From: AP-15 sp963762575
Lineage (GTDB): Bacteria > Pseudomonadota > Alphaproteobacteria > ATCC43930 > CGMCC-115725
Assembly (NCBI GenBank): GCA_963762575.1
Contig: CAVXLL010000021.1
Location: 1-64,000, forward strand
DNA length: 64,000 nt
Reading direction: 5' to 3'
The position numbers and the translations under genes were made by a program. Below the pieces are notes generated by a model, which was not told where the DNA came from, searched no databases, and was given only the letters and a program-made list of their open reading frames with translations. This document shows, in pieces, positions 9,862 through 18,342 of the stretch. Position 1 is the first letter of the stretch. Every line of letters starts with the position of its first letter.

Positions 9862-9911
9862 TGCACTCCCATCCGATCTAAACAGAGTACCATGCTTTGA
9901 TCAAAATTGCA

Positions 9912-10060
9912 AGTGGTAATCGCCGGGCTCAAGGTGAAGTGTTGCTTGCTGCAGATAAGCCGGGCGCGCAGCCACAACCCGCAGGCGGCCAGACCGGCGG
10001 CGACGATGTCGCCATGCAGCGCCCCGTGCCAGACACACGCGACATCTCGCGGGAACAATG
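9912..10060 (-). pseudogene. Duplicated fragment of the phage-type methylase
   Basis: These 149 bases match 8332-8481 of the ParB-methylase gene closely, with scattered substitutions. The encoded piece includes DVACVWHGALHGDIVAAGLA and KQHFTLS. Both flanks differ from the full copy. It is a remnant of a second, related methylase or of a local duplication. Confidence 0.8.
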
Positions 10061-10188
10061 TTCAAGAGCCATTCGTAAAAAAGACTCGGATCGCGAGCCG
10101 GGCATGCGTGATTGTTTGATCAGTCGCCAGCGGGACAAATCCCGATGATTGAGGTGGACCCCGATCGTGCGACAGCCGGAGCCGCTCT

Positions 10189-10490
10189 TTAAGGTGTAGC
10201 CCGGCCGATTTCGATCTCGGCTCCGATCGCAGTTACCGCGACGGCTGGTGCGACGCGTCCACTTTCCGAATCGTCGATATCAATTCCTTTGCTGGCTGTG
10301 GTGCCTGTGGGTATGTGGGCGAAGGCGAGCATTTCCCCGCTTTCCGAGCTGGCTCGGGAAGCGGGGGAAGCACAGCCGGTCGGCGAAGCCGATCGTCCAC
10401 ATATCCACAGGCCTTCTTCGTAAACTCGTCGCGGTCTGCGATAGCCGAGGCTCTGGTGCTGACGCTCATCATTGTACAAAGCGACGAGAT
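10189..10490 (-). pseudogene. IS3-family transposase OrfB, C-terminal fragment
   Basis: The frame reads GRYLVALYNDERQHQSLGYR, the classic end of the IS3 integrase domain, followed by WICGRSASPTGCASPASRAS and a tail often found in Rhizobiales IS3 elements. The upstream part is cut off at about 10.5 kb by the recombinase transposon. Confidence 0.7.
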
Positions 10491-10503
10491 AACGCCCATA
10501 AGA

Positions 10504-10800
10504 TCGAGGAGCTTGAGGTCCTCTACCCGTGGCATCCGTGGTTCGGACGGGTTGTTCATGTCCATGAGGTGATCGAGCAACGAGCCGGCGGCGTCCTTCA
10601 CTGCAGTCCGGATGGCGACGCTTCACGGCGTTGGCTTGAGCTGCCGCAGTGGATGTTCGACCGTGCGGCATGCTTGGCGATCCGCATGGCGGCCTCACCG
10701 CGTGTCGATACCACGGCGCTCATCGCCTTGAAGACGTGTCTTGCGGACGCGTCGGATGCTGGCTTGTGCGGCGGCCCTCTATCGAATGCCTCTGCTTCTG
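10504..10800 (+). CDS. Possible DUF5372-like small protein of the recombinase transposon
   Basis: The frame contains YPWHPWFGRVVHVHEVIEQR and later LPQWMFDRAACLAIRMAASP with VDTTALIALKTCL, resembling the small DUF5372-type proteins encoded ahead of recombinases in related transposons. No ATG, GTG or TTG fits the N-terminus, so it may be truncated by the insertion junction. The frame stays open to 11057 but loses resemblance near 10800. Function unknown. Confidence 0.4.
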
Positions 10801-10842
10801 GTGCAGGGAGGAACTCCTGCGACCAGAATCAGGGAGCTGCCC

Positions 10843-11064
10843 GTGCGACACAAGTACCGACGTCCACCCAGCCATCAGGCCGCCGTCAAGCAGTTAGATC
10901 TATTCGGTCTGCCAGGCGCGAAGCACCCGACCCCGGTGTTAGAGTGGCAGCAGCTGCCGGAGGAGACCCGCCAGATGGTCACCGGGCTGATGGTGCACCT
11001 ACTCGTCAACCACCAACGCCGCGATCGCGAGCCCAGCTCGACAGGAAGGCGCGGTGATGTCTGA
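10843..11064 (+). CDS. Small basic transposon protein
   Basis: A GTG start at 10843 with an AGGGAG site six bases upstream gives 73 residues, starting RHKYRRPPSHQAAVKQLDLF and containing LPEETRQMVTGLMVHLL. Similar small frames precede large serine recombinases in rhizobial transposons. It overlaps the recombinase start (11054) by 11 bases, suggesting coupled translation. Function unknown. Confidence 0.55.
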   Translation: MRHKYRRPPSHQAAVKQLDLFGLPGAKHPTPVLEWQQLPEETRQMVTGLMVHLLVNHQRRDREPSSTGRRGDV

Positions 11065-13126
11065 CAAGATCAAGCCGCACCATCTGGCACGCAAAGCGCT
11101 TCTCTATGTGCGGCAGTCTTCGACCCACCAGGTTCTGCACAACCGCGAGAGCCAGGCGCTGCAGTATGCCATGCGGGATCGGCTCGTGGCGCTCGGCTGG
11201 TCCGAGGTCGACACTGTGGACGACGATCTCGGGCGATCCGCCGCGGGCGGCGTCACGCGCGTCGGCTTCGAGCGGATGGTAGCCGAGGTCTGCCTCGGCA
11301 AAGTCGGCGCGGTAGCGGCACGCGAAGTCTCCCGCTTCGCGCGCAACAGCCGCGATTGGCAGCAGCTGATCGAGATGTGCCGCGTGGTTGACACCGTCTT
11401 GATCGACCAGGAGATGGTCTACGCACCGCGCCAAGGCAACGACCGATTGTTGCTCGGGCTCAAGGGAAGCCTCAACGAGTATGAGCTCGATCTCTTACGG
11501 CAACGATCATTGTCGGCCCGCTACGAAAAGGCGCGGCGGGGTGAACTAATCGTTGCCGCGCCGGTCGGCTTCGTGAAGGTGGGCGACCATCTCGAGAAGG
11601 ATCCAGATCGCCGGGTACAGGGAGCGATCGAACTGGTCTTCGACAAGGTGGCCGAACTGGGCAGCGCGCGCCAGGCGCTCCTGTGGTTGCGCGAACACGG
11701 CCTCAAGCTGCCCGTGAAGCAGAGCAACGGTGAAGTCGAATGGCGCAGCCCCCGCTACGCCAGCATCCATCGGATGATCACCAACCCGATCTATGGCGGT
11801 GCCTACGCTTACGGAAAGACCAGCGTCACCGTGCACTACGACGGCATCATGGCTCGTGCCAAGAGCCGACGCAAGCCGCGCGAGGAATGGCTAGCATTGC
11901 GCCCAGGCGCCCATGAGGGCTATGTCGACTGGGAACGCTCGGAGGCGATCCGCAGGATGGTCAGCGACAATATCCCAAACAGCCGGCATCACGGCGCTGC
12001 CAAGCACGGCGACGCGCTGCTCGCGGGTCTGATCAGGTGTCACCGGTGCGGGCGCAAACTTACGATCCGCTACACGGGCGCAAAGCACAATATCCCTCGC
12101 TACAGCTGCAACCGGGGCTGGCTCGACAATGGCGAGCCGCGTTGCATCGCCTTTGGCGGCTTGCGGGTGGACGATGCCATTGAAGCGGCGATCCTGAAAG
12201 TTGTTGAACCAAGCGCCATTGCCGCAGCGATCGAGGCCGATGCGCAAGACGCGTCGCGTCGCGACGAGGTCCGCGATGCCTTGGTCCGAGACCTGGAGGC
12301 GATGCGCTATACCGCCGATCGCGGCTTCCGACAATACGACGCGACCGATCCCGCCAATCGTCTGGTAGCGGCAGAGCTGGAACTGCGCTGGAACCGGGCC
12401 TTGACACGCGTCAGCGAGATGGAGGCGCGCATTGCCGCTCACGATAGGGCGGCGCCCCCTCGGTCGGAACTCTCAGCGGTCTCTTTCGTGACCCTCGCCG
12501 ATGACTTGCAAACGGTGTGGCAAGCGCCGACGACCGATGTGCGGTTGAAGAAACGGATCGTCCGCGCGGTGATTAAGGAGGTAGTCGCCGATGTCGACGC
12601 CGAGGCCGGCGAGATCATTCTGTTTCTCCACTGGATGGGTGGGATTTATACGGAGTTGCGCCTGCCCAGACGTCGACGCGGGCAACGTGATAGCACGTCA
12701 CAGGACATCGTCGCCGCCGTTCGACAGCTTGTCCTGATCGCCAATGATGAACTGATTGCCGGTATTCTCAATCGCAACAAGCTGACCACGGGCCGTGGCA
12801 ATCGCTGGACCCGGGAACGCGTGACGGCGCTGCGATCGCATCACAAGATCCCGGCCTATTGTCCTCCTGAGCAAGGTCAAGAGCCGTGGCTCAATCTGAG
12901 CAAGGCCGCAGCGTATCTTCAGATCAGTTCCAAGACCTTGCGCTTGGCCGCCGAGGGCGGCGAAATCGACGCGCTACACCCCTTGCCGGACGGACCTTGG
13001 ATCCTCAGCCGCGCTGTCCTCGACAGCACCGCCGCGAAGGTCGTGGTCCGTCGCGCCCGGAACCGCGCAAAACACCCCTCGGGACCGCATCCTGGTCAAC
13101 AAAATCTCTTCTCTTCAACGGCATAG
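11054..13126 (+). CDS. Large serine recombinase (transposase/integrase)
   Basis: This intact 690-residue protein has an N-terminal resolvase domain with the nucleophile serine in LLYVRQSSTHQ (residues about 16-26) and later AAREVSRFARNSRDW. A recombinase domain follows with ITNPIYGGAYAYGK. A zinc ribbon (CHRCG ... YSCNRGWLDNGEPRC) and a coiled region come next. The C-terminus adds an HTH-like segment (SKAAAYLQISSKTLRLAAEG). It should excise and insert its own transposon, whose limits I place near 10.5 and 13.14 kb. Confidence 0.88.
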   Translation: MMSDKIKPHHLARKALLYVRQSSTHQVLHNRESQALQYAMRDRLVALGWSEVDTVDDDLGRSAAGGVTRVGFERMVAEVCLGKVGAVAAREVSRFARNSRDWQQLIEMCRVVDTVLIDQEMVYAPRQGNDRLLLGLKGSLNEYELDLLRQRSLSARYEKARRGELIVAAPVGFVKVGDHLEKDPDRRVQGAIELVFDKVAELGSARQALLWLREHGLKLPVKQSNGEVEWRSPRYASIHRMITNPIYGGAYAYGKTSVTVHYDGIMARAKSRRKPREEWLALRPGAHEGYVDWERSEAIRRMVSDNIPNSRHHGAAKHGDALLAGLIRCHRCGRKLTIRYTGAKHNIPRYSCNRGWLDNGEPRCIAFGGLRVDDAIEAAILKVVEPSAIAAAIEADAQDASRRDEVRDALVRDLEAMRYTADRGFRQYDATDPANRLVAAELELRWNRALTRVSEMEARIAAHDRAAPPRSELSAVSFVTLADDLQTVWQAPTTDVRLKKRIVRAVIKEVVADVDAEAGEIILFLHWMGGIYTELRLPRRRRGQRDSTSQDIVAAVRQLVLIANDELIAGILNRNKLTTGRGNRWTRERVTALRSHHKIPAYCPPEQGQEPWLNLSKAAAYLQISSKTLRLAAEGGEIDALHPLPDGPWILSRAVLDSTAAKVVVRRARNRAKHPSGPHPGQQNLFSSTA

Positions 13127-13129
13127 ATA

Positions 13130-13912
13130 GATGGGTGTGATGAAGCGGGGTTGTAGAAGCTGATCCAGCCGCCAATGCCGGCCTTCGCCTCGGCCACCGT
13201 CGCATAGGCATGGAGGTAGACCTCTTCGTATTTGAGGCTGCGCCACAGTCGCTCGACGAAAATGTTGTCCATGCAGCGCCCCTTGCCGTCCATGCTGATC
13301 GTCACGTCATGGGCCTCCAGAGTGCCGGTGAAGCCGTCGCTGGTGAACTGGCTGCCTTGGTCGGTATTGAAGATCTCGGGCCGGCCGTGCTCGGAGAGCG
13401 CTTCCTCGATCGCGTCGACACAAAACTCGGTGCCAAGCGTGTTCGACAGTCGCCACGCCAGCACCGCACGGCTCACCCAGTCCATGATCACCACCAGATA
13501 GAGAAAGCCTTTGGCCATCGGGATGTAGGTGATGTCCGAGCACCACACTGATTAACCCGCTCGATCGCAATCCCACCAAGCAGATATGGGTAGACCTTGT
13601 GCGCCGCTGCCGCTTTGCTGGTGTTGGTCGCTGGTAGATCGCCACCAGACAGCCGCATCAGGCGCTGCACCCGTTTGCGGTTCGCCACGTGGCCCTGGGT
13701 CGCCAGCCACGCCGCCATGCGGCGCGAGCCGTAATAGGGCCGGGCCAGATACTGCCGGTCGATCAAGCCCATGGTGACGCGGTCCGTCTGGCTGACCTCG
13801 GCCGGCCGCCGATAGGTCGAAGAGCGGGATACGCCAGCAATCGGCACTGCTGCGATACCGGCAGCGTCAGGTTTTCGCGCTCGACCAGCGCGTGGCGTTC
13901 CGCTCGACTCAT
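13130..13912 (-). pseudogene. IS3-family transposase OrfB, N-terminal and central part (broken)
   Basis: The start overlaps the orfA stop as ATGA at 13909-13912. The first frame (MSRAERHALVERENLTLPVS) loses about 8 bases near 13840, apparently between direct repeats of GATTGCTGGC. The second frame carries the HTH_21-type region, and one further base is lost near 13548. The last frame has the integrase core with WCSDITYIP, FNTDQGSQFTS and a glutamate near FVERLWRSLKYEEV. Resemblance ends at WISFYN, where the recombinase transposon begins. Confidence 0.8.
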
Positions 13913-14193
13913 TTGCCGAGCTTTCGTGCCAAAAAATCGTTTTCGACCTTCAACTGGCCGATTTGCCGGTACAGAACATCGACCGCGGCCTCGCTGGCCG
14001 TTCCGTCCGCCCAACCGCCGGCCTCGAACACCATCGCCGCCCCGTCTGGCAGCTGCTTCTTCCAGTTGTAGATCTGGTTCGGATGAACCCCGAACTCACT
14101 CGCTAGCTCGGCAATCGTCCGATCCCCCTTGATCGCCGCCAGCGCCGCCTTGGCTTTGAACGCCCCGTTGTGCTTCTTGCGTGTCCGCTTCAT
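13909..14193 (-). CDS. IS3-family OrfA
   Basis: This is a 94-residue HTH protein starting MKRTRKKHNGAFKAKAALAA. The HTH is TIAELASEFGVHPNQIYNWK, followed by a leucine-zipper-like end. OrfA normally fuses to OrfB by frameshifting to form the IS3 transposase. Here orfA is intact but orfB is broken, so the element cannot move by itself. Confidence 0.8.
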   Translation of the reverse strand: MKRTRKKHNGAFKAKAALAAIKGDRTIAELASEFGVHPNQIYNWKKQLPDGAAMVFEAGGWADGTASEAAVDVLYRQIGQLKVENDFLARKLGK

Positions 14194-14273
14194 GTCCTGC
14201 TCCCGCGCCATCGGCGCTTTCTCGGGGCAGGGCTCCACCTTAGCCAGCTGTCTCATTTTCGGGGTCCACCTCA

Positions 14274-14690
14274 GATGAACGCAGCCAGCCCGAACTTACG
14301 GTAGTGAGCGACGAAATACCGCGATCGATGGTGGTGGACACGACAGGCCGCGACACGGTAAATTCGACCGACCCGCCTACGGGCTCTAAATAGCTGATAA
14401 AGAAAACAGTTTCGGGCTTGGGCTCGGCATGGGTGTCAAGCCGGCTCTTTTTTATAGACGGTAAATTCACCGGCCTCTCAAACGCTCATAAGCGAAAAAA
14501 CCCGTATTAGCAATAGCTTAATGCCGGATGGCGGGGCCGGGGCGCTTTAGCCAAGCGGTACAACTCCTGGCGAATTCGAGCGCCAAACGGTGTTTTATGA
14601 TCCCGGTATGGTCCATAACCCCACCGAAATCAGAACTTAAGTCTCCCTAAGATTCCGCGAATTTCACTTTACAGAGACGGGCTCGCTCGA
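14274..14690. other. Non-coding stretch
   Basis: No gene is supported on either strand. It is moderately AT-richer than its surroundings and ends at dispersed repeat copy B. Confidence 0.35.
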
Positions 14691-14691
14691 G

Positions 14692-14728
14692 AACTCCCTC
14701 CTCCAGCGGAGAGTTGGGTGCGAACCTG
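14692..14728. repeat. Dispersed CTCC..GCGAACC repeat, copy B
   Basis: The sequence CTCCCTCCTCCAGCGGAGAG followed by TTGGGTGCGAACCTG is related to copy A (1269-1307). It sits exactly where a peptidase fragment begins, so it may mark a recombination point. Confidence 0.45.
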
Positions 14729-14732
14729 TTGC

Positions 14733-14936
14733 ATCGCATTCTGGAAGCCGACGGCGCAGATCCTCTTTTTCCAGGGCAGCAGCGGCATTAACGGCCATCT
14801 CGACGACATTCTGCATGCGATGGCGACCTCGAGGCCGCCGCTCACCGTCGCTTCGTGCTCGCTCGGGTTCGGCTATTCCGACAACGCCAATCAGGCTGTC
14901 GGCCAGATGGCGGCCACCGGCGTCACGTTTTCTCGA
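14733..14936 (+). pseudogene. Fragment of a sedolisin-like (S53) peptidase
   Basis: The frame reads ILFFQGSSGINGHLDDILHA and later TVASCSLGFGYSDNANQAVG with MAATGVTF, resembling the region before the substrate-binding Asp loop of S53 peptidases. Family homologues would continue with a GD-containing motif, but here the sequence switches to the 3' end of the lyase gene at about 14937. A larger S53 remnant lies at 45.4-46.5 kb. The assignment rests on motif resemblance only. Confidence 0.45.
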
Positions 14937-15900
14937 AATAGATCGTCTGGGTCTGCGAGCGCCAGTCGCGGTAGATGCCGAAGCGCGGTTGTGCGTTGAC
15001 GAAGGGCGCGCCGTTGCGGCGGGCGCCATGGTTCGGATCGGCCATGGGTCCCTGGTAGGCGCCGCAGAACGCGCCGTTAAGCCAGATGTCGACGTGGCCG
15101 CTGGCGTCATGAGCGGGATTGAGGCGCACCTGCACCGTGTTCCAGCTCTCCAGCGGTAGATCGCGCCGGCAGATCTGGGTGCGCGTCACCATCGGCGGCT
15201 GGGCGCAGGGTGCGCCAGAGGCCACCTGCGCGAAGAAGCGCACGCGCTCGCCGAGCGGCCGCGCCTCGATCTTGAAAAAGGGACTGGCGTCGCACGATTT
15301 CCTGCCATTGAAGGAATCCTGCTTGATCTGGTGAATGACCGTGCGGCAAAGCTGGCCGCCCGCCGGCGGAACGTCGCGCGGCCAGTTACTGGGGATCTTG
15401 AAAGAGAAGCGGTACCACACCGGCTGGCCGAATTTCACCAGCTCGCCTGCGCCGGTTGCGCGGTCGGATCTCACCTGGATCTCCGCCCGCTCGCTGGGCA
15501 CGATGCCGCCAGGCTCGGCCTCAATCGCCGCGGCGCGTGAGCCCTTGCTGTCGCAGACATAGCGCCTCGCCTGCAGCATCGCCTCGCTCGCGCCGTCGAG
15601 CCCGTCGCCCTCCTGCACCGTGACGCGGCCGACCGTCTTGCCGATGGGGTCCTCGACGACGCCGACGCGCAGCGCCCGCAGGTTGTTGTCGAGCTTGCTG
15701 GAGATCCGCCACTTCCCCGGCAACTGCGACGGCGCGGCCGGATCGTAGGCGAAGAGCTCGGTGAAGATTGGTTGTGGCGTCGGCTGCGCCACCGCCGTCG
15801 CCGACGCGAGTGCAGCAAAGAGCAGCAATGCCGCGGGGCCGCGCCTGGCGTCGAGCCTGGGACTCGACCCCCGAAAAGCCGCTACATTGCCCGTTCGCAC
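14923..15900 (-). CDS. Secreted polysaccharide lyase / heparin-lyase-I-like protein
   Basis: This is a 325-residue protein with a signal peptide (ALLLFAALASATAVAQP, cleavage near residue 40). Its body has the jelly-roll pattern of the PL20/heparin lyase I group: GQPVWYRFSFKIPSNWP, TVIHQIKQ, SWNTVQVRLNP, VDIWLNGAFC and FGIYRDW. Such enzymes cleave uronic-acid polysaccharides by beta-elimination. The last residues (YFEKT) stop abruptly at the junction with the S53 fragment, where homologues continue for some 15-25 residues, so a short C-terminal truncation is likely and activity is uncertain. Confidence 0.65.
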   Translation of the reverse strand: MRTGNVAAFRGSSPRLDARRGPAALLLFAALASATAVAQPTPQPIFTELFAYDPAAPSQLPGKWRISSKLDNNLRALRVGVVEDPIGKTVGRVTVQEGDGLDGASEAMLQARRYVCDSKGSRAAAIEAEPGGIVPSERAEIQVRSDRATGAGELVKFGQPVWYRFSFKIPSNWPRDVPPAGGQLCRTVIHQIKQDSFNGRKSCDASPFFKIEARPLGERVRFFAQVASGAPCAQPPMVTRTQICRRDLPLESWNTVQVRLNPAHDASGHVDIWLNGAFCGAYQGPMADPNHGARRNGAPFVNAQPRFGIYRDWRSQTQTIYFEKT

Positions 15901-16203
15901 ATGATGAGAGCCTCGATCGCCGAGCCGCGCGCCGATGATGGTAGAGGAAAGGGGCCCTCAGGGGTCTTACCCCCTGATGCAACGGCTCTCGAGGCCATCA
16001 GAGAGCGGTGGCGGACGCATGGTCGTCGTGTTCCGTGCCCCCCGGTGCCAGAACCGACGTTCACTGAGGCTCCGTCAAACCGCCGCAGTCGACCCTTCCC
16101 GGCCACTCAGTCTTCGCGCCGGGGGGTGGCTCTTCCTGCCCCAAAGCTACCGTTTGCGGCGCCCGCGTAGAGCGCTTCGCTCGGGCGGTTTCCCGCCATT
16201 CGG
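15901..16203. other. Intergenic stretch
   Basis: No gene is supported. It separates the lyase start from the end of the MFS gene and would hold the lyase promoter. Confidence 0.35.
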
Positions 16204-17424
16204 CTATTCTGCCGCGGCGGGTTGTGCATCCGCCCACAGCTCCGGCTGCAGTTCCTCCTTGCGGTTCGGGAAGAAGAGCGCGCAGCCCAGCGTCACGATG
16301 CAGAAGACAGCCAGCACCATGGTGACAGCGGCCACGCTGCCGTCGCGCTCGTAGAATATGGACACCACTGGGGCAGCGGCGGCGGACCCCAGGAAGCCGA
16401 CGAAGAAGCGCACCGAGTAGATCCGGGCGCGCAATTCGGGGGAGATGTAACGGGCCGTCATCGTATCGTTGACGGTAACCTGGCCGAAGACCGAGGCGGC
16501 GACAGCAGCCGCCAGCGGCAGTACCAGCCAGCCGCGCGCGAAGGACAGCCCCAGCATTGCCGGCGCCAGCACGATGCTGACCGGCAGGAAGACCCGCTTC
16601 AGCGTGTTGCGGTCGATCATCCGGCCGACGTTGAACTGGGTCACCGCACCGCACAGCGTCACCACAAAGGCGGCGATGCCGATCAGGGGCAGCAGGGTGG
16701 CGTTTCCGGCCAGCCTCTCCTGCAACAGCTTTGGCAGCAGCAGGGTGAAGGCATTGAAAACCAGCTCCGACGACATCGCGATCAGCATCAGCACCAGCAC
16801 GGCTCGGCGTACCAGATGGCGGGGGATCGGCGGGAACGGGCGGCGGTTGACATGATGCAAGTGTTCCGGAACGAGCGGCGTGCGCATCCACAGCAACCCG
16901 ACGGCAACACAGAACAGGCCGGGCGCGATGAAGGCGGCGCGCCAGCCGACGGCGTGGGCCAGGAAGGCGGTTATGACCGGGGCCAACGCGACCCCCAGGT
17001 TGCCAAACACGCCGTTCACGCCGATCGAGCTGCCGGGTTTGTCACCAGCGGCCTCTATCAGCATTGTCGTCCCGATCGGGTGGTAGATCGCGGCGAAACC
17101 CCCGGCAAATGCCAAGGCGATGGCCAGCATGGTGGGGGAATGGGCGAGACCGGCGCCGATCAGGCCAGCGGCGACGCCCAGGAAGAACACGGTCATTAGG
17201 ATCTTGTGGCCGAAGCGCTGCGCCAGCCAGCCCTGCGGCAGCGACAGCAGGCCGTAGAGCACGAACATGCCGGTGGCGAGGGCCAGGATCGGGCCATACG
17301 ACTCGCCGAACGGGCCGCCGGGAACCGCCATCGCCAGCACGGCGGTGGGCAGGATCGCCAAGCTGTAGTGGGTGATCGTGTGGGCGGTGTTGATGAACAC
17401 GATCTGCCGGAGGGCTGGGGTCAT
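16204..17424 (-). CDS. MFS transporter
   Basis: This intact protein of about 406 residues has twelve predicted hydrophobic helices. It starts at ATG 17424 (MTPALRQIVFINTAHTITHY), two bases after the stop of the upstream siderophore-interacting-protein gene, so the two are co-transcribed. Motif A-like WLAQRFGHK lies between helices 2 and 3. The substrate is not evident; the partner gene suggests import or export of a siderophore or ferric chelate. Confidence 0.82.
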   Translation of the reverse strand: MTPALRQIVFINTAHTITHYSLAILPTAVLAMAVPGGPFGESYGPILALATGMFVLYGLLSLPQGWLAQRFGHKILMTVFFLGVAAGLIGAGLAHSPTMLAIALAFAGGFAAIYHPIGTTMLIEAAGDKPGSSIGVNGVFGNLGVALAPVITAFLAHAVGWRAAFIAPGLFCVAVGLLWMRTPLVPEHLHHVNRRPFPPIPRHLVRRAVLVLMLIAMSSELVFNAFTLLLPKLLQERLAGNATLLPLIGIAAFVVTLCGAVTQFNVGRMIDRNTLKRVFLPVSIVLAPAMLGLSFARGWLVLPLAAAVAASVFGQVTVNDTMTARYISPELRARIYSVRFFVGFLGSAAAAPVVSIFYERDGSVAAVTMVLAVFCIVTLGCALFFPNRKEELQPELWADAQPAAAE

Positions 17425-17426
17425 GA

Positions 17427-18230
17427 TTAGCTCTCCAGCCGTTCGTAAGCGTCCGCCCGGCCTTCGATCCAATACCCCGATGCCCGAAGCCATTGCACCG
17501 GATGGCTTCTGATATTGACGATATGATCTCGTGCGGCGCGCGCGACCCTGGCCTCCGCCGCAATCCAGACGAAACCTTCGCCTGGTGGCAGTTCGATCCT
17601 CTTCAGCGCCGCCATCACCGGTTGGGCATTGATGACGTCCTCAGGACAGCGATGAACCCAGAGGGCTTGGTGGTCGGCTCGCGTGTTGAACCCTTGTTCC
17701 TCGGCCGGACCGTTGACCACCACGAGCGTGATGGCGCGAACGCCCTCTGCCAGGCCTTCGACCCGACGTCCGATGGACGGCAGGGCGGTTTCGTCACCGA
17801 TGAGAAGCCACCAATCGAAGTCGTCCGCAATCATGAGCGAGCCTCGGGGGCCGCTGATCGCTACGGCGTCTCCGATCTGAGCCTGCTCTGCCCAGTGGAT
17901 CGCCGGACCGGCAGGATGCAGCGCAATGTCAATGGTCAGCTTTTTGGCTTCGGCGTCGAAGTGTCTCGGGGTGAAGTCACGCGCTTCGAGATCGCCCCCT
18001 TCGCCCGGAACATATAGCTTGATATGATCATCGGCGGATGGGGTAGTGAAGTCCTCGAAGTCCTCGCCACCAAGGACTATTCGTAGCATCCTCGGCGTGA
18101 CATGCGCTTTTCTAGGACGACGAGCGTCCTGCGGCGCGAATTGTGCCTGACGCGGCGGGTTCGGTGTTCCATAGTTCGGCGAGTTCGGAGTTCCATAAAT
18201 CTCTGTCCGTTTGGGTCGATTTACGACCAA
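17427..18230 (-). CDS. Siderophore-interacting protein (FAD-dependent ferric-siderophore reductase)
   Basis: The protein has the two-domain SIP/ViuB layout. The FAD-binding barrel carries VTPRMLRIVLGGEDFEDF and RDFTPRHFD. Next comes AIHWAEQAQIGDAVAISGPR, then a C-terminal NAD(P)H-like domain with WLLIGDETALPSIGRR and FVWIAAEARVARAARDHI. It reduces ferric siderophores in the cytoplasm to release iron. The N-terminus is uncertain: the frame opens at a TTG (18230) after which a short repeated GTTCCATA motif is translated, and no better start is visible. It forms an operon with the MFS gene. Confidence 0.82.
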   Translation of the reverse strand: MVVNRPKRTEIYGTPNSPNYGTPNPPRQAQFAPQDARRPRKAHVTPRMLRIVLGGEDFEDFTTPSADDHIKLYVPGEGGDLEARDFTPRHFDAEAKKLTIDIALHPAGPAIHWAEQAQIGDAVAISGPRGSLMIADDFDWWLLIGDETALPSIGRRVEGLAEGVRAITLVVVNGPAEEQGFNTRADHQALWVHRCPEDVINAQPVMAALKRIELPPGEGFVWIAAEARVARAARDHIVNIRSHPVQWLRASGYWIEGRADAYERLES

Positions 18231-18342
18231 AGCGGGCCCGGCTCGGCCGCAAATAGCGTTGAGACGAATGCCGTTTCCCGGCCCTGGTCCTATCTTAGAT
18301 ATTTCTTTGTGTTGGAGGGGCGTAGCGCTATAACGGCAAGAT

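Larger units (their letters stand above)
10150..14273 (-). mobile_element. IS3-family element interrupted by a serine-recombinase transposon
   Basis: Perfect 15-base inverted repeats TGAGGTGGACCCCGA lie at 10150-10164 and, inverted, at 14259-14273. A GACAG motif follows each at the same distance. The flanks carry a 3-base direct repeat, GAT (10147-10149 and 14274-14276), as expected for IS3 insertion. Inside, orfA and most of orfB lie at 13.1-14.2 kb, an orfB-type C-terminus lies at 10.2-10.5 kb, and about 2.6 kb of recombinase transposon separates them. The two orfB parts overlap in the conserved YN motif with different codons, so the element may be a hybrid of two copies. Confidence 0.75.

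Noticed and set aside
10150..14273. Simple insertion of the recombinase unit into one IS3 copy
   Set aside because: The outer repeats support nesting, but both orfB parts encode the YN motif with different codons, so a single clean insertion does not explain the sequence; hybrid origin kept open.
16222..17199. A 325-codon plus-strand frame rich in Gln and His
   Set aside because: Antisense to the MFS gene, no motif, composition typical of a shadow frame.
16204..18230. SIP-MFS pair as transport genes of the NRPS product
   Set aside because: They are 6 kb away, separated by debris and other genes, and the predicted Leu-Gly product has no obvious iron ligand.
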